From contig DATFKK010000201.1 in NCBI GenBank assembly GCA_035268685.1, positions 1 through 34,835 on the forward strand: DNA of 34,835 nucleotides. Reading direction: 5' to 3'. Made by a program: the position numbers and the translations under genes. The notes under the pieces were generated by a model. It ran no database searches. It worked only from the letters and a program-made list of their open reading frames with translations, and was not told the DNA's origin. This document shows positions 17,061 through 24,837 of this stretch, piece after piece. This DNA comes from Candidatus Krumholzibacteriia bacterium (GTDB lineage Bacteria; Krumholzibacteriota; Krumholzibacteriia; JAJRXK01). How positions within the stretch are numbered: the stretch's first letter is position 1; every line of letters begins with the position of its first letter.

Positions 17061-17818
17061 TGCAACGTGGTCTGGTGGGTCTGGTCCTGACCGTCGTGGT
17101 GTGCACGACGAGCGTGACGGCGGCGCAGGCGCAGTGGCGCTTCGCCGTGGGACTCTCGGGGGGCGTGTCGACCGGCGACCGGATCTACCGCGCGCAGGCC
17201 GACGACGACGTGAGCTGGCGGTGGGAGCTGCCCACCGGCGGATCCGACGTGCGCGGGACCGAGGTGCTGGTGGAGTCGGCGGGCGTGTTCGAGGCGGACA
17301 ATCCGGGCGACGCCCTGCAGTTCGGCGCCCGATTCACGGTGTTCTCGAACGAGAGCCCGTGGGGCGGCATCCTGAGCTTCGGGCTGAGTGATCTCGACGT
17401 CGAAGCCACGCGTCGCACCACCCAGGACAACGTGGACGAGGTTCCCTGGGACCAGTTCTTCACCACGCAGGTCCACGCCGTGGGCACGTACTCGATCCAG
17501 CCGAAGACCTCGACGCCTTACCTGCTCGCGGGTCTGGCCTGGGTGTCGTTGGACTCCGAGGGCGACGCGCTCGACCAGTCGAGCCCGGCTCTGGTCCTGG
17601 GCGGGGGCTACCGCATCGGGGGACGGGGGGCCTGGATGTTCGACGTCGAGATCCGCGGGGTGTGGGCGTCGCTGGACCTCGACGACGAACAGGCGCGGTT
17701 GGAGACCGGCATCGAGCAGCAGGCCGAGACCCGGGACACGGCGTCGGGGTTCGAGTTCGTCGGCGAGGACACCTACCGCGCGATCGAGTTCACGGTGAGC
17801 ACCTCGCTGGCGTTCTGA
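17060..17818 (+). CDS. Putative outer-membrane beta-barrel protein
   Basis: A 252-aa protein with a type I signal peptide (hydrophobic core to about residue 22, cleavage near TAAQAQ). It has alternating aromatic/aliphatic strands such as WRFAVGLSGGVSTG, ALQFGARFTVF, YLLAGLAWVSL, ALVLGGGYRIGG and AIEFTVSTSLAF. The C-terminal phenylalanine fits the sorting signal of outer-membrane barrels, and the strand number suits an 8- to 10-stranded barrel. I recognise no specific family. It overlaps the slipin stop by 1 nt, an unusual pairing of an inner-membrane scaffold/protease module with an outer-membrane protein. It converges on the ABC exporter gene, with 31 bp between stops and no hairpin terminator. 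Confidence 0.66.
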   Translation: MQRGLVGLVLTVVVCTTSVTAAQAQWRFAVGLSGGVSTGDRIYRAQADDDVSWRWELPTGGSDVRGTEVLVESAGVFEADNPGDALQFGARFTVFSNESPWGGILSFGLSDLDVEATRRTTQDNVDEVPWDQFFTTQVHAVGTYSIQPKTSTPYLLAGLAWVSLDSEGDALDQSSPALVLGGGYRIGGRGAWMFDVEIRGVWASLDLDDEQARLETGIEQQAETRDTASGFEFVGEDTYRAIEFTVSTSLAF

Positions 17819-17849
17819 TCGTCGACGTTCGGACCCGGCGCGTCGCTGT

Positions 17850-19736
17850 TCAGGCCCGGCGCGAGGCCTGCGCGGTGGCCAACTGCATCTCGACGAGACG
17901 GCGATAGAGCCGGCCGTTGGCCATCAGTTCGTCGTGTGTTCCCTGCTCCAGCAGGCGTCCGTGGTGCAGCACCAGGATGCGATCGGCGTCGCGGACCGTC
18001 GCCAGGCGGTGCGCGATCACGATGCTCGTCCGTCCGCGCATGAGTTCCCCGGTGGCGCGCTGGATCCGGACCTCGGTCTCGGCGTCGACGCTCGCCGTGG
18101 CCTCGTCGAGCAGCAGGATGGGCGGGTCGTGGGCCAGGGCGCGGGCGAAGGCCACGAGCTGACGTTCGCCGGTGCTCAGGCGCTGGCCGCCTTCGCGCAA
18201 CTCTTCGTCGAGACCGCGGGGAAGGCGCGCGACCAGACGGTCGAGGCCCACGCGATCGATCGCCTGGTGCAGTCGGTGCTCGTCGAAGGCCGGATCCCAC
18301 AGCGTGAGGTTCTCGCGCAGCGTCCCGCTGAACAGCCGCGGGTCCTGCAGGACCAGGGCCACCTGCCGACGCAGATCGCGTTGGGGCCAGTCGCGCACGT
18401 CGATGCCGTCGACCAGCACGCGGCCCGCGTCGACGTCGTAGAAGCGGAGCAGCAACGAGATCACGGTGGTCTTGCCGGCCCCGGTGCTGCCCACGATCGC
18501 CACGCGCTCGCCGGGGCGCACGTGGAAGTCCATGCCCGTGAGCACGGACTTCTTGTGGTCGGATCCGTCGTCGAGCACCACCGGTGCCGCGGCGTCCTGC
18601 TCGAGCGTGTCGAGGGGAGAATAGCCGAAGTAGACGTCCTCGAAGCGGATGTCGCCACGGGCGCGCTTCGGGGTCTCGCGGGGCTCGGGGCGATCGACGA
18701 CCTGTGACGTCGAGTCGAGCAGGGCGAACACGCGCTCGCTGGCCGCCATGGCACCCTGCAGGATGTTGAACTTCTCGCTCAGGGCACTGATCGGACGATA
18801 GAAGCGCTGGGCGTACTGCACGAAGGCCACCAGCGTTCCCAGCGTGACGGTTCCGGCCTCGATCCACAGGCCGCCCTGCCACAGCAACAGCACCACGGCC
18901 GCGGTGCTGACCACTTCGACCACGGGAAAGAACACCGCGAAGGCCGCGACGGTTTCGAGGTGCGCACGGGTGTGGGCCAGGTTCATGGTGTCGAAACGAT
19001 CGAGACGGCGTTCGTGCTGACCGAAGGCCCGTACGATCGAGATCCCCGCGATGTGCTCCTGCAGGAAGGAATTGATGCGTGCCACGCGCACGCGGATCTT
19101 CCGGAAGGCCTGGCGTACGCGCGTGCGGAAGAAGCCGGCCACCAGGAAGAGGACGGGGATCACCGTGAAACTCAACAGGGCCAGCCGCCAGTCCAGCCAG
19201 ATCATCACCCCCATGATCGCGAACAGCGTGAGCACGTCGGTGGCCACGGTCACCAGGCCACTGGTGAACAGTTCGTTCAGGGCCTCGATGTCGCTGGTCA
19301 GCCGGGTCATCAGCCGGCCCACCGGTTGGCGGTCGAACAGGGCCAGGTCCTGGCGCACCACGTGACGGAACAGCTGCCGGCGCAGGTCGAACATGATGTT
19401 CTGCCCGATCGTCTGCAGCAGCATGATCTGCACGTAGTGGACGGCGGCGGTCACCACGAGCACGGCGGCGTAGATGCCGCCGATCTGCCACAAGATGCGG
19501 CGTTGCTCGACGGCGGTGGCCTCGCTCTCGAGCGCGCGGTCGATCGCCATCTTCACCAGCAGCGGCGCGGCGATGCCCAGGCCGGCCACGACGGCGATCA
19601 GCACCGCGGCGAACAGGACCTGCGTGCGGTAGGGGCGCAGGTAGGCGATCAGGCGCGACAGCAGACCGCGGTCGGTGACCGCGACGCGCAGGTCTTCCTG
19701 TTCTTCCTGGTCGAATCCGTCGGCGATCGAGCTCAC
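17850..19736 (-). CDS. ABC exporter half-transporter with canonical ATPase site (MdlB/YheH-like)
   Basis: A 628-aa half-transporter with six membrane helices (about 20-330) fused to an ATPase domain. The domain has Walker A IVGSTGAGKTT with Lys422, Q-loop LVLQDPRLFSGTLRENL, signature LSTGERQLVAFARALA, Walker B ILLLDEATASVD with catalytic Glu545, and H-loop IVIAHRL. The signature reads LSTGE where most relatives have LSGGQ, as seen in some heterodimeric exporters. Between the first NBD strand and the Walker A region there is an extra acidic/polar insertion of about 20 aa (TLEQDAAAPVVLDDGSDHKK). The GTG at 19736 lies 19 nt after the upstream ABC stop, with a GAGGGAGAGG purine run before it. It almost certainly dimerises with the upstream gene product. 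Substrate unknown: drugs, lipids or a peptide. Confidence 0.9.
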   Translation of the reverse strand: MSSIADGFDQEEQEDLRVAVTDRGLLSRLIAYLRPYRTQVLFAAVLIAVVAGLGIAAPLLVKMAIDRALESEATAVEQRRILWQIGGIYAAVLVVTAAVHYVQIMLLQTIGQNIMFDLRRQLFRHVVRQDLALFDRQPVGRLMTRLTSDIEALNELFTSGLVTVATDVLTLFAIMGVMIWLDWRLALLSFTVIPVLFLVAGFFRTRVRQAFRKIRVRVARINSFLQEHIAGISIVRAFGQHERRLDRFDTMNLAHTRAHLETVAAFAVFFPVVEVVSTAAVVLLLWQGGLWIEAGTVTLGTLVAFVQYAQRFYRPISALSEKFNILQGAMAASERVFALLDSTSQVVDRPEPRETPKRARGDIRFEDVYFGYSPLDTLEQDAAAPVVLDDGSDHKKSVLTGMDFHVRPGERVAIVGSTGAGKTTVISLLLRFYDVDAGRVLVDGIDVRDWPQRDLRRQVALVLQDPRLFSGTLRENLTLWDPAFDEHRLHQAIDRVGLDRLVARLPRGLDEELREGGQRLSTGERQLVAFARALAHDPPILLLDEATASVDAETEVRIQRATGELMRGRTSIVIAHRLATVRDADRILVLHHGRLLEQGTHDELMANGRLYRRLVEMQLATAQASRRA

Positions 19737-19755
19737 GGGTGTCCGGTCCTCTCCC

Positions 19756-21501
19756 TCATCGCAGCGCGTCGAGTTCGGCTTCGGACATCTGTTCCTCGTA
19801 CATGCGGGCGTACAGACCGCCACGGCGTACGAGCTCGTCGTGGGTGCCGTGTTCGACGATCCGGCCCTCGTCCATCACGAGGATCTGGTCGGCGTCGCCC
19901 AGCGACAACAGGCGGTGGGTCACCAGCACCACGGTGCAGTCGCTCCAGGCGGTGCGCAGCTCGCGGGTGAGCTCGGCCTCGGTCTCGGTGTCGACGGCGC
20001 TGAACACGTCGTCGAGCAGCAGCAGGGTGGGTTGCGGCGCGAGCGCCCGGGCGATGCCCACGCGCTGCTTCTGCCCCCCGCTCAGGGTCACGCCACGTTC
20101 GCCGACGGGCGTGTCCCAGCCCTCGGGGAAGTTGTCGCGGTCGCGCTCGAGGCGGCTGACCCGGGCCAGGTCGTCGATGGCGGCGTCGTCGAGGTCGGGC
20201 GCGGCGAAGGCGATGTTCTCGCGCAGGGTGTCGCTGAACAGGAATCCGTCCTGCGGGGCGTACCCGGTGCCCGCGCGCAGGTCGTGCATGTCGATCTGCC
20301 GCAGGTCGATCCCGTCGACCTCGATCGTGCCCTGGTAGCCGTCGTACTGTCGCGACAGGAGACGCAGCAGCGTGGTCTTGCCCGCGCCGGTGGGTCCGAC
20401 CACGGCCGTCCACGAGCCCGGGGACAGCTCGAAGTCCAGGTCGTGGACGGTCGGTTCGTCGGCCTCGGGGTAGGTGAAGGTCACGCCGTCGAAGCGCACG
20501 CGACCGTCGCGGCGGTCACGGGGCCAGGGCACCGGGTGGGCGGGCTGGCGGATCTCGGGCTCGGCGTCGAAGACCTGGCCCATGCGGTCGAGGCTGGCCA
20601 GGCCGCGCTGCCACAGATTGATGGTCCAGCCCAGGGCGATGGTGGGCCAGGTGAGCTGGGCCACGTAGGCCAGGAAGGCCACCAGGGTTCCGACCGTGAT
20701 CGTCCCGCCGATCACCATGTGGCCCCCGCCCAGCAGCACCGCCACCGAGGCCAGGCCGGCCAGCATGGTCATGACCGGGTACATGGCGGCCTGCACCTTG
20801 AAGTAGTGGATGTTCAGGCCCACGTAGTCACGGGCCTCGTCGTCGAAGCGGCCGGCCATGTCGTCCTCGCGGGCGTAGGACTTCACGGTACGCACGCCGG
20901 TGAGCGCCTCCTGGGCGAAGCTGTTCACCCGCCCGAACTGCTCCTGCACCGACGAGAAGCGTTTGTAGGTGAGCCGGCTGGCCTGCTGCACCACCAGCGC
21001 CAGGATCGGCAGGGGGGCCAGGGCGATCAGGGTCAGCGTGGGGCTCATGGAGGTCATGAGCGCCATGGCCACGACCAGGGTGACCGAGGTGTTGATCACG
21101 TACATGATCCCCGGTCCCAGCAGCATGCGGATGGCGTTGAGGTCGTTGGTGGCCAGGGCCATGAGGTCGCCGACCTTGTGGCGGTCGAAGAAGCGGGCGC
21201 TCAGCCCGAAGACGTGGGCCGCGAAGTCCCGCCGCAGGTCGAGTTCGATCCAGCGGCTGGCCCCGATCATCAGGCGCCGCATGACGAACTTGCAGATCCC
21301 GCCGCCCAGGGTGAGGCCCAGCATGACCAGCGCGGCGTCGCGCGAGGCGGCCATGTCGCCGGCGTTCAGGGCGTCGATGGCCTTGCGCAGCCACCAGGGC
21401 GAGGCCAGCAGCAACAGGTCGCCCACCACGATGGCGAACACGCCGATCGCGAGCGCCTTGCGGTGGCGCCGCAGGTAGGGGATCAGTCGTCGGATTCGCA
21501 C
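19756..21501 (-). CDS. ABC exporter half-transporter with degenerate Walker B (MdlA/YheI-like)
   Basis: A 581-aa half-transporter: six-helix membrane domain (about 15-310), then an ATPase domain with Walker A VVGPTGAGKTT (Lys375), signature LSGGQKQRVGIARAL and Walker B LLLLDDVFSAVD. In the last motif the catalytic glutamate is replaced by Asp498. Asp at this place marks the degenerate site of heterodimeric exporters (BmrC, TM287 and similar), and the partner gene downstream keeps Glu, so the pair should form one active and one inactive ATP site. The GTG at 21501 begins VRIRRLIPYLRRHRKALAIG, a normal N-terminus. No clear Shine-Dalgarno sequence precedes it, and the frame is open upstream to 21723. 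A -10-like TAGACT (21551-21546, minus strand) lies 44 bp before the GTG. Divergent from the ParA gene. Confidence 0.9.
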   Translation of the reverse strand: MRIRRLIPYLRRHRKALAIGVFAIVVGDLLLLASPWWLRKAIDALNAGDMAASRDAALVMLGLTLGGGICKFVMRRLMIGASRWIELDLRRDFAAHVFGLSARFFDRHKVGDLMALATNDLNAIRMLLGPGIMYVINTSVTLVVAMALMTSMSPTLTLIALAPLPILALVVQQASRLTYKRFSSVQEQFGRVNSFAQEALTGVRTVKSYAREDDMAGRFDDEARDYVGLNIHYFKVQAAMYPVMTMLAGLASVAVLLGGGHMVIGGTITVGTLVAFLAYVAQLTWPTIALGWTINLWQRGLASLDRMGQVFDAEPEIRQPAHPVPWPRDRRDGRVRFDGVTFTYPEADEPTVHDLDFELSPGSWTAVVGPTGAGKTTLLRLLSRQYDGYQGTIEVDGIDLRQIDMHDLRAGTGYAPQDGFLFSDTLRENIAFAAPDLDDAAIDDLARVSRLERDRDNFPEGWDTPVGERGVTLSGGQKQRVGIARALAPQPTLLLLDDVFSAVDTETEAELTRELRTAWSDCTVVLVTHRLLSLGDADQILVMDEGRIVEHGTHDELVRRGGLYARMYEEQMSEAELDALR

Positions 21502-21545
21502 GAGGCGGCGCCCGGGGAGGTTCGGGTTGCGCGGGCAGGGGGTTG

Positions 21546-21551
21546 AGTCTA
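21546..21551 (-). promoter_or_regulatory. Possible -10 element for the ABC exporter operon
   Basis: Minus-strand TAGACT, the same hexamer as in the phzF promoter, lies 44 bp before the GTG start. No convincing -35 lies 16-18 bp upstream. An inverted repeat is centred 24 bp upstream of it. Confidence 0.3.
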
Positions 21552-21563
21552 AAGTACCCGCGC

Positions 21564-21581
21564 AGTGGACCGCCGTCCACT
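21564..21581. repeat. Inverted repeat AGTGGAC-CGCC-GTCCACT in the ABC/parA divergent gap
   Basis: A perfect 7-bp inverted repeat with a 4-nt centre, lying between the divergent ABC exporter (21501) and parA (21656) starts. It is a plausible operator for one or both genes. The left arm also contains GTGGAC, which with GTAAAT (21589-21594, 18-bp spacer) could form a weak parA promoter. It could also form an RNA hairpin in an ABC leader, but it lies upstream of the candidate -10. Confidence 0.45.
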
Positions 21582-21655
21582 CGTGCGGGTAAATCCTTGG
21601 AAATCGTACAGTTCGACGATTCCGCCGCGGTGATTCGAGGAGACGTTCCCAAGAT

Positions 21656-22471
21656 ATGAGCAATGTGATCGCCATCGTCAACCCCAAGGGGGGCACGGGC
21701 AAGACCACGTCGGCGCTGAACATCGCGGCCGGTCTGCTGCGCTACAGCGACATCACCAGCTCGGTGCTGACCATCGACATGGACCCACAGGGCTGCATGT
21801 CGAGCACTCTGCTGGGCAAGATCGACGGATCGCCGCCGGCGCGGACGATCTTCGACGTCCTGCGCCGTGCGATCACGCCGCACGACGGGATCACCAGCAC
21901 GGTGTTCCAGGAGAACATCGAGACGCTGCCCTCGAGTCCGCACCTCGACAGCATGGCGAAGACCCAGATCTTCGACCGCCTGAAGAAGGTCACCGACCAG
22001 CTCCAGAGCAGTTACGGCTGGATCCTCATCGACACGCCGCCGAACATGGGCGTGCTCACGCTGAACGCCCTGGTCGCCGCCGACTACGTGCTGATTCCCA
22101 CGCCGATCAACGGGCTGAGCGTGTCGACCCTGCGCAAGCTCAAGGCCGACCTGCAGGCCGTGCAGAACGGTCCGAACGACCTGCTGCAGGTGCTGGGGAT
22201 CCTGGTCACCATGAAGGACGCCCGCACCAAGCTGAACAAGAAGCTGGTGACCGAGGTCGAGGAGGTGTTCGGCAAGGACGCCATGTTCAAGACGGCGATC
22301 ACCACGAACACCAAGATCGAAGAGGCCCCGGCCGAGTTCCAGAGCATCTTCCAGTTCGACAACAGCTGCGTGGGCGCGACCCTCTACCGCGACTTCCTCA
22401 AGAAGGAGATGCTCAAGCGTCTGAAGTCGCTCGAGAAGAAGCGCGCGGAGCTGATCGAGAGCCGGTACTAG
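21656..22471 (+). CDS. ParA/Soj-family ATPase, without a ParB neighbour
   Basis: A 271-aa deviant-Walker ATPase of the kind that positions DNA or protein cargo over the nucleoid. It has VNPKGGTGKTTSALNIA (about 9-24) with both the signature Lys11 and the P-loop Lys16, then TIDMDPQGCMSS (switch region), WILIDTPPNMGVLTLNALVAADYVLIPTPI, and a basic, charged C-terminal helix (KRLKSLEKKRAELIE). It has no N-terminal DNA-binding domain, as in Soj-type chromosomal ParA. Chromosomal parA normally precedes parB; no parB, parS-like site or cargo adaptor is seen here, so this is an orphan. GAGGAGA (21637-21643) lies 12 nt before the ATG. Its stop lies in a 14-bp palindrome shared with the convergent Wzi-like gene. 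Role unknown; cargo could be a surface or chemotaxis complex. Confidence 0.88.
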   Translation: MSNVIAIVNPKGGTGKTTSALNIAAGLLRYSDITSSVLTIDMDPQGCMSSTLLGKIDGSPPARTIFDVLRRAITPHDGITSTVFQENIETLPSSPHLDSMAKTQIFDRLKKVTDQLQSSYGWILIDTPPNMGVLTLNALVAADYVLIPTPINGLSVSTLRKLKADLQAVQNGPNDLLQVLGILVTMKDARTKLNKKLVTEVEEVFGKDAMFKTAITTNTKIEEAPAEFQSIFQFDNSCVGATLYRDFLKKEMLKRLKSLEKKRAELIESRY

Positions 22472-22481
22472 CTGCAGCTAG
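22468..22481. other. 14-bp palindrome spanning both convergent stop codons
   Basis: CTAGCTGCAGCTAG is perfectly self-complementary. It contains the parA stop (22469-22471) and the Wzi-like stop (minus strand, 22480-22478). It has no flanking T-tracts. It could act as a weak bidirectional RNA hairpin or be a by-product of two TAG stops facing each other. Confidence 0.5.
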
Positions 22482-24043
22482 CCGTCCACGCGCCAGCGCA
22501 GGGCGGGCAGGACCAGGTCCACGACGGCCCGGAACTCCCAGACGTCGACGTCGTCGCCCGCGACGTTGTTGCGATCGTCGATCGCGTGGAAGGCCGCCTG
22601 CAGGGCGGCCTTCAGCGTTCCCGGGCGGTGCCAGGTGGCCCCGAGGGTGGCGATCCAGCGCTTCTCGACGGTGCCGCGGGGGAAGGGGAGGTCGACCTGG
22701 CCCCGGCGTGTCTCGGCGGTGGTGATCCGGTTCTCGCCCCGCCGCCGGCGCTCGAAGCCCCCGAACAGGTGCCACGCTGTGGCCGGCCGCCAGTCGGCGC
22801 GCAGGTGGTGGCGGTCGGTGTCCGGACCCTCGGGTGCGCCGAGGGGCCGCAGGTAGTGACGGTGGTCGGTGCCCTCGCCGCGGTGCAGGTAGGTCCAGGT
22901 GCCGATGCGGCGGTACTCGTAGCCGAACAGCCAGGCGTCGCGCGCGAGGTCAACGCCCGCCGTCCAGGCGAGCTGGTCGGGGCTCCGGTCCCGACCCTCG
23001 GGGTCGATCTGGAAGTCGTCGACGGCGAGGGATCCGTAGGTCCGCAGGTTCCACCCGAAGAGCGGCTGCAGGTACGTGGCGTCGACGGCGTTGATCGCGT
23101 TCACCTGCGTCCCGGTGTCGCCGTCGTCTTCGACCTGGATCTGAGCCCACAGCGGTATGGGGTTGATGTATCGTAGGTTGAGGCTCTCGCTCGGGCCCGC
23201 CGCGATCACCGTCTCACTGAGCGAGGCACGCAGCCGGTCGTCGAGGAAGAACAGGTCGAAGCGGTGCCCGTAGAGCCACCGGCGAGTGGGGATGCCGTCG
23301 ACGACCTCGGTCGACAACTGCCCGGCGAAGGCCTGCACCACGTGATCGCCCCAGTCCAACCGACCGTGCACCAGGTCCACCGCCGGCCCGGTCCCGCCCA
23401 CCAACAGCCCACCCAGCCGCTCCGGCCCCCATGCGAAGGGCACGCGCCCCAGAGTGAGCGCGCCGCCGTCGAAGTGCGCGCGGAGCCAGGCGGCGTCGAA
23501 GTTGTTGCTCGCGTCGAGCTGCGAGAAGGACCGCGTGCGATTGCGAGGATCGTTGTCGCCTCGCGAGTCGAAGGTGAAGTGCACCCCGGCGGTGACGTGC
23601 TCGTGGAAGCGCGCGCGGCCGACGAGCTGGGTGCGCCAGCGGTCGAGGGGATCGACGGCGTCGCCGTCGCGGACGTCGGCGTAGAGCGGGCGGAGCTGGA
23701 CCTCGGGGTCGGTCTCGAGGCCGATGAATCTCAGGCGGGTTTGCAGGCCCAGGCCCAGGTCGTCGGGGACGATGGGGGCGTCCTGCCAGGCCCGCCACAA
23801 CCGCGCGGCCGCGGATCGTGCGTCGACGCCGACCGACGGCATGGCCACGATCCCGGGCGCCAGCCGATCGCCCAGTTCGCCGCGGCGCTGCAGCTCGGCG
23901 AGCAGGGGATATTGTGGATCCAGCGGGGTGACCGGGATCGCGGCGTCGCGGGCGCCGGCCGCGGTGGCCCACAGGGCGAGCACCACGAGCGTGAGTCGAG
24001 ATCGGAGGCGGGGAGCCGTCCCGTGTCGGGGGCCTCTGTCCAT
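22478..24043 (-). CDS. Wzi-like capsule-assembly outer-membrane barrel
   Basis: A 521-aa protein with a signal peptide (RLRSRLTLVVLALWATAAGA) followed by a helical N-terminal part (LLAELQRRGELGDRL) and a long beta-barrel. The arrangement matches Wzi-type proteins, which anchor or assemble capsule at the outer surface: VPFAWGPERLGGLLVGG, YGHRFDLFFLDDRLRASLSE, LRYINPIPLWAQIQ and a late LVLPALRWRVDG. The WGPER and YGHR.D segments are the strongest hints. The ATG at 24043 gives the signal peptide; the frame stays open to 24130 but that extension has no support. No Shine-Dalgarno sequence is visible, and a good promoter lies so close that the message may be leaderless. Downstream it converges on parA. 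Other exopolysaccharide-type genes lie within 10 kb. An alternative is a porin-like barrel of unknown use. Confidence 0.66.
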   Translation of the reverse strand: MDRGPRHGTAPRLRSRLTLVVLALWATAAGARDAAIPVTPLDPQYPLLAELQRRGELGDRLAPGIVAMPSVGVDARSAAARLWRAWQDAPIVPDDLGLGLQTRLRFIGLETDPEVQLRPLYADVRDGDAVDPLDRWRTQLVGRARFHEHVTAGVHFTFDSRGDNDPRNRTRSFSQLDASNNFDAAWLRAHFDGGALTLGRVPFAWGPERLGGLLVGGTGPAVDLVHGRLDWGDHVVQAFAGQLSTEVVDGIPTRRWLYGHRFDLFFLDDRLRASLSETVIAAGPSESLNLRYINPIPLWAQIQVEDDGDTGTQVNAINAVDATYLQPLFGWNLRTYGSLAVDDFQIDPEGRDRSPDQLAWTAGVDLARDAWLFGYEYRRIGTWTYLHRGEGTDHRHYLRPLGAPEGPDTDRHHLRADWRPATAWHLFGGFERRRRGENRITTAETRRGQVDLPFPRGTVEKRWIATLGATWHRPGTLKAALQAAFHAIDDRNNVAGDDVDVWEFRAVVDLVLPALRWRVDG

Positions 24044-24051
24044 GACGGCGC

Positions 24052-24080
24052 AGTATGCTGCGACCCGGCTGCAGGACCAA
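24052..24080 (-). promoter_or_regulatory. Predicted promoter of the Wzi-like gene
   Basis: On the minus strand TTGGTC (24080-24075), a 17-bp spacer and CATACT (24057-24052). The expected transcription start is only about 2-3 nt before the ATG at 24043, which implies a leaderless or nearly leaderless mRNA and agrees with the lack of a ribosome-binding site. It lies just 14 bp past the end of the upstream pgeF gene (24094). Confidence 0.5.
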
Positions 24081-24093
24081 GCCCGAACCCGCG

Positions 24094-24837
24094 TCAGCGG
24101 CGGCCGATCCAGGCCAGTTGCCGGCCGCACAGGCCGCCGTCGCGGCGGTAGCTCCAGTACAGGTCATCGCGTTCGAAGGTGCAGTCGTCGCTCAGGCGCA
24201 CGCGCCCGGTGTCGAGTCCGCAGCGGACGAGACGGCGCGCGATCGCCGTGCCCAGATCCACGTGGGGGCGGCGGCGCCGGTCGCCGTCGGGTGGCAGCAC
24301 GTCGCTGGGGTCGAAACGCTCGGCGACCTCCGGACCGACCTCGAAGCGCCGCGGGCCGATGCGCGGGCCCACCCAGGCGCGCAGCCGCGGTGGCTCGGCA
24401 CCGAGATCGGTCAGCGCGGCGACGGTGGACTCGACCACGCCGGCCACGGTGCCCCGCCAGCCGGCGTGGGCGATGCCGAAGGCTCCGCCCCTGGGATCCC
24501 ACAGCGCCACGGGCGCGCAGTCGGCCACCGACACGAGCAGCACCACCGAGGAGTCCACGCTGACCAGGGCGTCGGCCTCGCCGTGCATCCCGCCGCGCCC
24601 GGCACGCACGACCTCGGTGCCGTGGACCTGACGGACCCAGGCCGCCCGGTCCGGATCGTGGCCGAGGGCGCGGGCGAGCAGTTCGCGGCTGCGGGCACGG
24701 CTGCGCTCGTCGTCGCGGCCGGTCCCGGCTGTCGGGAACCCCACGCGCGTGGTCATCCCGCCGGTGGTGCGCTGGGTCTGGATCCAGGGGTCCACCCGCA
24801 GCACCGGGCGCCGGCCCAGGTCGTCGCTCACGGCCAT
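24094..24837 (-). CDS. pgeF: Peptidoglycan editing factor / laccase-domain protein (YfiH-like)
   Basis: A 247-aa cytoplasmic metalloenzyme. YfiH-family proteins use a His-Cys-His zinc site; E. coli PgeF keeps peptidoglycan precursors correct, and others act on purine nucleosides. All three ligands are present: His72 in RQVHGTEVV, Cys107 in VSVADCAPVAL and His124 in IAHAGWRGT. The C-terminal segment CTFERDDLYWSYRRDGG is also typical. The ATG at 24837 overlaps the end of the upstream GT2 gene by 10 nt; a GTG at 24831 that overlaps its stop as GTGA is an alternative. GGAG lies about 13 nt before the ATG, giving slight preference. The link with a glycosyltransferase hints at envelope work, but pgeF is usually a free-standing housekeeping gene. 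Confidence 0.92.
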   Translation of the reverse strand: MAVSDDLGRRPVLRVDPWIQTQRTTGGMTTRVGFPTAGTGRDDERSRARSRELLARALGHDPDRAAWVRQVHGTEVVRAGRGGMHGEADALVSVDSSVVLLVSVADCAPVALWDPRGGAFGIAHAGWRGTVAGVVESTVAALTDLGAEPPRLRAWVGPRIGPRRFEVGPEVAERFDPSDVLPPDGDRRRRPHVDLGTAIARRLVRCGLDTGRVRLSDDCTFERDDLYWSYRRDGGLCGRQLAWIGRR

